From an uncultured Methanomassiliicoccus sp. (GTDB lineage Archaea; Thermoplasmatota; Thermoplasmata; Methanomassiliicoccales; Methanomassiliicoccaceae), in assembly GCA_944319735.1 (NCBI GenBank), contig CALUEU010000006.1:95437-159436 (forward strand): a stretch of 64,000 bases of DNA, in the 5' to 3' direction. How positions within the stretch are numbered: position 1 is the first letter of the stretch; each line of letters starts with the position of its first letter. A model generated the notes under the pieces. That model did not search any database. It saw only the letters and a list, made by a program, of their open reading frames with translations, and was not told the DNA's origin. This document shows positions 62,501 through 64,000 of this stretch, piece by piece. Both the position numbers and the translations under genes were made by a program.

Positions 62501-64000
62501 CCATTTCCTACAGTTTTATTCCAGAAATCATATCCGCCTCCGAAGAGACTATAGATCTTTCCACCTGAGACTTTTATTTTTACATCTCCCTTCACAGGAG
62601 CCTGCGTCGTATCAGAGCGAGAGTTTCCATCCTTTGCTCCACTGAATAAATAATCTACTGCTCCGCCTGAAACGTTGATTTTAACTGCTGTCGTCCCGCT
62701 GCCTGTTCCGACCGTATAACTTCCAGACCTGGGACCTCCTGTAAGATAGCTAACATATCCTCCGGCAACTTCGATAGTCGAAGATGCAGTACTACCATTC
62801 TGTGCTCCGCCCATCAGTTCAAGCACATTTCCGCTGTTGATAATAATATTAGTATTACTTGTTGTATTAGCATTATTAAACTTGTTGGATCCATAGAGCA
62901 TAAAAATATTGGGCCCATTAGAATAAGCATACTGAGATCCAACAGAAATATATGAATCATCATTGGTTTGGGTTCCTGAGACTATTGTATAGTTTCCACC
63001 AAGAATTATACAGTTTGGAGAGTTATATATTCTGAATCCTGTCGTTGCATTGCCGTTATTAATTTTGGAATACCAGCCATCAGTTGGAGTGGTTGTACTA
63101 ACAGATTCTCCAAGAATAAGGCGAGAGTTATTGCTACGCATTTCATTATTATTGCCATTATCCAATGTGATGTTTTCAAAATAAGTTTCACCAGATATGT
63201 TAGTATTTGAAGGATTAACTATAAATTTAATGTTACTATTGAATCCCAAGATAGTTGCGGATTTTGAATTTGAGTTATAACCAGTACCAGCTACGGCATA
63301 TTCCTTATCAGCATAGATAATATTTGTGAAAATTGAGCCATCGCCGGTAATTGGATTATAACTGGTGCTACTAAGTTTATTATAGACATTCTGCAAGGTC
63401 TCGGTAGAACCACCCCCCACTATCTGCGGTGCATCCCATACTGCAGTAAATGTCACATCCTTCGCACCAGTCGGCAGTGTCAGAACTTTTTTACTTGAGT
63501 CGTAACCTGCAGTGTCACCAAGTATGACACCGTCTCCCGGCATTATTCTTGCAAGAGTTTTTGTTGATGCTATGTTTTGATTGTCACTTGTTTTTTCAGC
63601 AGTATAGGTATAATTCAGCTTAGTTCCATCGTCAGAAGATGTTACGTATATTCCATACGTGTTACCATTAACTTCATAAGTTACATTCCAACCGTTGAAA
63701 ACTGTGAAATTACTATCAACGTTTCCACTATCTTCAACTATTTTTTTGAGGGTGTTCCATTCGTAAGGTATCATCTGCACAACAGTTGAATCCTGTGTGA
63801 ATTTGAACGTGTATGGATTACTTGAACTGCCCGCTTCATCTTTTTTATATATGAATTCATGTGAAGAAATTGTACCGATGTCTTCAGTATTATCACTTAG
63901 ATTATTCTTCGAAAATTCCTGTACCCCCCCCCCCAGAGATGTCGAGAGTGGTACGACAAGCATCATGAATGCTACCGCTAATGTTAGTAAGACTGAAGCT
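47542..64000 (-). CDS. Giant secreted beta-helix/InlB-repeat surface protein, start beyond window
   Basis: At least 5,485 residues in one frame. Order (nucleotide positions): hydrophobic signal peptide ASVLLTLAVAFMMLVVPLST at the window edge; G11 tract (63924-63934); a short entry domain; a right-handed beta-helix region with more than 40 (G)N/S-V-Y/F-GGG turns, about 62500-55000; a bridging beta-rich region to 53400; a first block of InlB/Listeria-Bacteroides repeats (LYGKW, VYAKW, LYAVW ends) to ~51780; several MBG/YDG-like domains to ~49450; a carboxypeptidase-regulatory-like domain (ISGTVTDSNNNPLSGVSIIL) near 49200; a second InlB block to ~47830; one membrane helix (FMILFIFALFAGFMAAVIAST); and a short tail with a last InlB-like half-repeat. 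It is likely an anchored adhesin contacting host or microbial partners (inference). Confidence 0.9.
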   Translation of the reverse strand, partial: ASVLLTLAVAFMMLVVPLSTSLGGGVQEFSKNNLSDNTEDIGTISSHEFIYKKDEAGSSSNPYTFKFTQDSTVVQMIPYEWNTLKKIVEDSGNVDSNFTVFNGWNVTYEVNGNTYGIYVTSSDDGTKLNYTYTAEKTSDNQNIASTKTLARIMPGDGVILGDTAGYDSSKKVLTLPTGAKDVTFTAVWDAPQIVGGGSTETLQNVYNKLSSTSYNPITGDGSIFTNIIYADKEYAVAGTGYNSNSKSATILGFNSNIKFIVNPSNTNISGETYFENITLDNGNNNEMRSNNSRLILGESVSTTTPTDGWYSKINNGNATTGFRIYNSPNCIILGGNYTIVSGTQTNDDSYISVGSQYAYSNGPNIFMLYGSNKFNNANTTSNTNIIINSGNVLELMGGAQNGSTASSTIEVAGGYVSYLTGGPRSGSYTVGTGSGTTAVKINVSGGAVDYLFSGAKDGNSRSDTTQAPVKGDVKIKVSGGKIYSLFGGGYDFWNKTVGNGVIGDIDILITGGQIGKDLTDPSWESIGSSIGNKPSNYYEISPGVYGGGYRGSVQGNVTIKIGGNISTDAPSIYGNVYGGGSGGPDLSLRVNNDGGSNKGTPHNDTTGKSHIIGSTNVVIGNATIDGNVYGGGMGVAKSSYVKITNVNNGTLAIFTDLDAENREVAKVTGTTTVKIQNDAKILGNVYGGGKGVSRSVFIGPDASNPSKAVSQLYGYSEDEKGEIKYEWQYCKNNVLDFTTCVSNGSNSDSYTNSTYDSGYLRLKVTLNDETVYSNALSITNSTLSLDASFNEDIWKSWNNDLDSIAKVEGNTSVYIFNGEINGNVYGGGSIAVVEGNTLVSMSGGVVGERNGGRVFGGGEGTASTETNWAGLVTVSTKIEISDGNIKGNVYGGGNFGVVGTANINSASTNINISGNTTYIAGSVYGGGKGDENDNLPKDIGEGKFGNGVTKGNIYGNTNVTISGGKIGYYTRSLAETEPGWLDSEDSGSVFGGGKLGLVTGKTDVKVSGTAEIYRNVFGGGKGLSKSVFIELSDTKITSKLYNMIDSSHESEAANLGLNFGVVKSYKWEVSDDAAFLNPNQIADTDPDKTSILASEADGYKYVRLTLTVSNSTTGEEEIVSNIYDMQLNTNNLSFNEWESNNRYMVQFGIVEGSTNVTVNGGTVYTNVYGGGSYAAVGVITAERITPYVDDEITYDFRHMISKGTTNVTISGGTIGSETVPSSDGSVGNVFGGGMGEPNLVTTGSVGEKTEVFISGGTVTGNVYGGGENGFVGKSAVDISDHTSKIIIGNFEGGVNTYSYDIKIVKPDGDPIGSTNVTISGGTIGQKITVSNSDGTTSTSSSGGNVFGAGKGASATVVKSSTVKISSDSSTVTINGNVYGGGELGLVGALLELNMSGSAGEQEFEFTVGSTNVIISGNTEIKGNVFGGGKGEDETETTDTSLNAIILGSVTGSTNVEISGNVTIGTIGDSILEDAGNVYGGGELGIVGIYHDNGRIRTYEGGSSTLIIKGGTIYSVVYGGGKGTVNNVLSGAVGNATTIVSGSTTINGNVYGGGAYSIVGGTSVTIDKASTAPIDSEKRLDPRITAAKNNGRVDVIILGGNVIPISDMGSEGDPALTSSVGNVFGGGYGPKATVAGSTYVFIGKPTDNNTLNDLIIDIDQSNITIFGNIFGGGDMGSIGFDANTSQKDVSDFGKDYNTLSVSSNIFIETSNPKIMIGGIPENNTVGNIYAGGRGGDLIHMISDDPEKYETLKGYAIVHGNSNLSIKCSGSGTISVTGSIYGAGQGNPKVTNSGEIGVILYAAVTGNTSISISNADVNSIYGGGQLSILGYYHDNDTSPLLTGLSTSSGTGNYRHYYGTDTKIIINKSRVLGSVYGGGYGTTANAISGAVGESTVIIGGGSEVSGSVYGGGNYAAVSDQLVVNKNSVDNNGKINPTIIASNNISKAIVVILNAEISENVYGGGYGPRAVVAGSTYVFIGVSGNESYPSDLIRNMDSKYRADVKGSIYGGGNMGSVGFIMELEGSENKDSFPTGYQPISVSSNVILSLNGDADNRIIVGDDVYGGGRGGDLYIPYEGNPTDIKPDNWDMNPGRVLYGYAVVHGQSNVSITGSYAPSREGQSINITNNVFGGGEGMESSDGQSLDIIVYAAVTDTSSVNISNAHITGNIYGGGNLGVVGYFIDSEDASSKILREFTGKDSNVTINASFIEGTVFGGGRGTITNILSGAVGNTKVVIKGEETSREISPASTVTGSVYGGGAYALIGSMGITIDVIDNVKSSPVVTSCRNDSKTSVIILNSTIGSETKSGSYGSGNVFGGGYGPRAVIAGSTEVCIGSNATLASSVTINGSVYGGGNMGSIGVIPGVFSFEKIDDYSQVNSKLEAYNNNIKDDNTGNKRITADVKVVINNESDTIHIKGSVYGGGQGGDLTTGPNGEEINLKGYAVVYGTTDVEIHGISSDSKSKLVIDGNVYGGGLGSNTGVQSIQYAEIYDSANVNITYAEIKGNIYGGGDLGIIGHFTDSTARDVEILSDSKHVWVIERDFCGDAIYFNENDKPELDYNDDNGYKGRASTTVTITDSSVSGSVYGGGKGRGDNGNILSGAVGRETNVTVNSGTIGGNVYGGGEFGIVGSTTTQLIMITPGNENPFDGINIDTTTAASVIVNIPHLNLNSSGIIEKNLDIQNDIYSRVNIYGGTISGSIYGAGKGENLNPLHVWTEKGINKADYQSVQGTTAYNKLSVIGRTEVNISNGIINKHVYGGSENGDVGGFSILKSLMQYLHDTNQNIDLKVIANLDDTTRDNNTYEVNKESKNILNYQFSASFVNIVGGTIHGNVFGGGYFGAIYGNTHVHIGWNSVMPYDDNSNGECHYYNNYGDDNYAGKGRPFDITEGSEKTKADYVHDLFINGTVFAGGDRGDPSATTINYDYISVYGSSHIFVNGTGYATGTNISGETKAMYIQGSLFGSGNSCTTFYSDKDMTRFITIRNYNAINDQNQFIIYSIQRATNVTLVNSSLRLPGRSDGSNVNKTALYSLNHVISLTLQGGSEIILDSVVQDLRSIYSKDGTGADTAQNNALNTIKLNNGITLIIKTEKGLGSVTSPNPALSDEPELWPDGEFGKVTGYFFLDLSDTSYYTAYVYGSLESQGGFTYGNSFGSLSGTKVPHEDFEKDSEGYRAWHPIGGGHLSASSTIVADTDNKSGSEYVNYGKIVLPMTEAGAKFKLIGYDIYPAQAASLNDDKASLRLIGENVSFGNSDVNRFFKLKAVLGNGFTSDNLGESAIWLTSDKGDSTIPGREFIATGGATLPEIDLELHSAGVTQTTTAGYVVLLIQESIPVLDENGDQLIDDKGEKIYTPGNEISAIVNIETQAAGFGATKDNKNYENDMNLYATKEGEYSWNMSISNINDDKYRFELTNVSIDGNFNLVDDVGNVNSKDRYMIRMNHSLNNDNSTGWDGFSFEEFALNAGNQNKFLGETDGRFNTSFQFIINNLKDSSGYAIGTVTLTISYYNLSKSAKASEEPVLADNTTPDGTIQIEIYVGELKPWYNVKFVPAPGEPDAGVGAVATQQITHGDVADKPTPDPSRQDNKYSFGGWYRTYTDASEQKYSNPYSFDDSDPSAVITADTTLYGKWVSSVTFNYNYDNCPNPVTVPLSDKEGTVGSNMPQNPVRAGYTFDEWSTSETGTADFTGDTRVSQNTTVYAKWTSNDYTVVFNANKPTDYGGDITVPIDGNTYKVGNTINLKNKSPNPNIFELNGKQYKFKGWSIASQGAVTGSTESIELTDEIIKYANDSNQITLYAVWVESTLHTVTLTTNHPAAGKYVSFEYYTENATEKPVWTKVTNGAFTVADGTNVNIRFIKEIPNSNNTYPGYSFGSWSVTGSNANNTSLETLSFTVAADSGVTLNLTASEITVTLELNGGTLASSTSPITVIFGEKYSTLPASNPTKLGYTFKGWYTAQSNGSEVTSSTEVTNPQSHTLYAIWDPVTYNIVLHNNITGSTVAPVYVPFSKYEQDMSVKLPANDFFTYAGHIFKGWSSSSSTSNSVEYSDNGSVTITDEMIKKADYAGNNIALELYAVWATSNLTISFDNAAIFDGYDWENRIGVKDKNITISASQGNSSFELYDTDTIELTNKDGSPISSDGMVHAGTYKLTLTCERGEGDNKETYQGEEDFIIHPFTGGLEISFTTNEYTYNGLQPNILNYITVYIDNDGIDGFKNGVDYKLSQSEINQFTKSYAKKGESESPTIPTDAGNYTLTLTATSGASDFYSSNYPQAAKGSEKFSITPYTGGIFIEVKDNMIYDGSNAIQDPVLSVYLGTDNSGFEIKDWKSLFDISYQKEDGTDLGSIQPTDAGKYKVILTAKDNSTNYYDSGASKGATGTADYEIEKLSITIKPDENQFKLYGEPTPDLTYKFYDTNGNIFEPSDYGDAIDITLKYLGNDYDENSASFDNAGSYNYLDESESWNKSYSNYHIIFDDKDKSGNDIKFTINKLPIVILPVDGQHREYTFINHTSNIKIYVGDNETSIGNKIAYYVYSLEDYTALLSGTQKNPIFSTLSNDQGKYCSISGDLSSTFLNHGSVVNSYSDITLGTIGKDQQNYSIQLYSDVTQTPVVSSMAVLSGSVTDPQLIITKSDISITVSDNTGFVYSGEELDSTKWTVSILDGSRESIPETLRPIITYKYQTSDKYNSNNDTWTPGLPTNAGTYYVKAVTGGNDAYNGSESNVVQVTIDKVKLTISPKDPYTSASENKSYIEKEYDGSSNVAPLILDTHYTVTSSNVSDLSKFNFNNVLNLDSSLYASSNVQYSNNIVAENNITAKFLINSNYADNFEFENENAATITLNGKITPKAIAEDMIKSISISEKYHGQTVISPEYVTATVIDTNISNTPLKKDTDYTISVKNLNASDLSNVTVDIKINGIGNYKNSVQNTEKVSLQTYTISGTVTDSNNNPLSGVSIILKSEEESIGNVSISANGTYIISNVPYGTIGTITAEKLGYKESTIDLTQSDYPVDANDGFTFVKDIGLTADTYTISYNNNSGSGTIENGTATYDSNFTLSDGKGFNRTGYAIKSWNTQADGKGASYNLSQAFEPWKLTTDLTLYAVWILDSTNPDQTHTVTFDSKGGSNIPEQSVEHNGLVEKPTPDPIKSGCKFAGWYKDAALTDPWDFDKDVVTADVTLYAKWEPKDSPTPTIYKVEYNANGGEGEVPKAELHFAGEFVTVKSADLRKNGYTFKGWCDSVTQTTYQPDERFRMPSRNVCLTAIWESDPISGKEVSVTFIVDNEIYGISSTHIHTALNGAMQPDPVKEGFDFLGWYTKEGEVFTANTIVNDDMTVYAKFELNEDYVLVTYIIDSEVYMTLACKKTKIIEPNVSAGIGKDLNGWYTDKELKNKFDFNTIINEDSLTLYAEWKNNSNFMILFIFALFAGFMAAVIASTKRISFYENKDDEEKYASVIIIGKGTLKDRLPSHSSSNFEGWYSESGELITEDTEITQSMKVYAHWKH
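56200..59480 (-). repeat. About 1-kb super-repeats inside the beta-helix region
   Basis: Blocks of ~340 residues recur: the (V/I)LSGAVG or AISGAVG element appears four times (near 56203, 57322, 58335, 59402), the GPRAV(V/I)AGST or GPKATVAGST element three times (57050, 58110, 59115) and the GYA(V/I)V element three times. Spacing is 1.0-1.1 kb. Confidence 0.7.
63924..63934 (-). repeat. Homopolymer G11 (C11 on plus strand) just after the signal peptide
   Basis: Eleven C on the plus strand = eleven G in the coding frame (LGGGV). With 10 G the frame reaches TAA after about 13 codons; with 12 G it reaches TAA after about 12 codons. A candidate slipped-strand switch. Confidence 0.7.

Noticed and set aside
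47542..64000. Numerous plus-strand frames inside the giant gene
   Set aside because: All are short shadows of the repetitive coding strand, rich in Pro/Ser from GGN codons read in reverse; no independent signals.

Overview
The window is a stretch of archaeal chromosome from a methanogen, most likely a member of the Methanomassiliicoccales. The direct evidence is archaeal: a 7S/SRP RNA, a Ser-tRNA with a bulge-helix-bulge intron and an encoded CCA, the S19e-PDCD5-L39e-L31e-aIF6 block, archaeal DnaG, an archaeal-type leucyl-tRNA synthetase, MptE, a LonB-type ATPase and a methanogenesis-marker-2 type protein. Many genes have a TATA-like box about 25-30 bases before the start codon and no leader. 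The A+T-rich composition, DUF2769 proteins, Sel1-repeat proteins and a giant InlB/beta-helix adhesin fit gut-associated Methanomassiliicoccales (low-GC forms such as Ca. Methanomassiliicoccus intestinalis). The genus-level statement is inference.

Layout. 1-7.5 kb: partial methyltransferase, hisD, a single-domain parvulin, DUF454, a thioredoxin-like protein, a degenerate E2-acyltransferase fold protein, two DUF2769 proteins, SRP RNA, marker protein 2, a possible winged-helix protein and a lone FecE-like ATPase. 7.9-13.9 kb: a tandem ribbon-helix-helix protein in front of a short FtsZ that lacks the C-terminal domain, an ATP-NAD-kinase-like protein, then cysK-metY-metA for sulfur assimilation (the GAPVE motif of MetA predicts O-acetylhomoserine, the substrate of MetY). 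13.9-24.4 kb: site-2 protease, CutA, MptE-DUF373, metallo-beta-lactamase fold protein, ribosomal block, UbiX, LeuRS. 24.4-33 kb: three Sel1-repeat genes, a zinc-ribbon protein, a TetR/MMPL pair with three matching operators, and two methyltransferases. 33.3-37 kb: an iron/cobalamin-type ABC importer whose binding protein carries a dockerin-like Ca-binding pair, then tRNA-Ser(CGA). 37.2-45.6 kb: a small membrane protein, a ubiquitin-like modifier, dnaG and a protease-less LonB-like ATPase in one operon, two AlbA_2/Schlafen-type regulators (one inserted between roughly 190-bp direct repeats) and an MFS transporter. 45.7-47.5 kb: GNAT, transglutaminase-like protein, second parvulin.

The right-hand 16.5 kb is one reading frame on the minus strand, running off the window edge: a giant surface protein with a signal peptide, more than 40 YGGG/FGGG beta-helix coils arranged in ~1-kb super-repeats, InlB (Listeria-Bacteroides) repeats, MBG/YDG-like domains, a carboxypeptidase-regulatory-like domain and a C-terminal membrane anchor. 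Directly after the signal peptide the coding strand has a run of 11 G. Losing or gaining one G leads to a stop codon within about a dozen codons, the signature of a phase-variable on/off switch. This is the most interesting observation here. Next come the truncated FtsZ with its tandem-RHH partner, the protease-less LonB with a zinc ribbon, and the repeat-flanked AlbA_2 insertion with the TTCGAA operator array of its neighbour.
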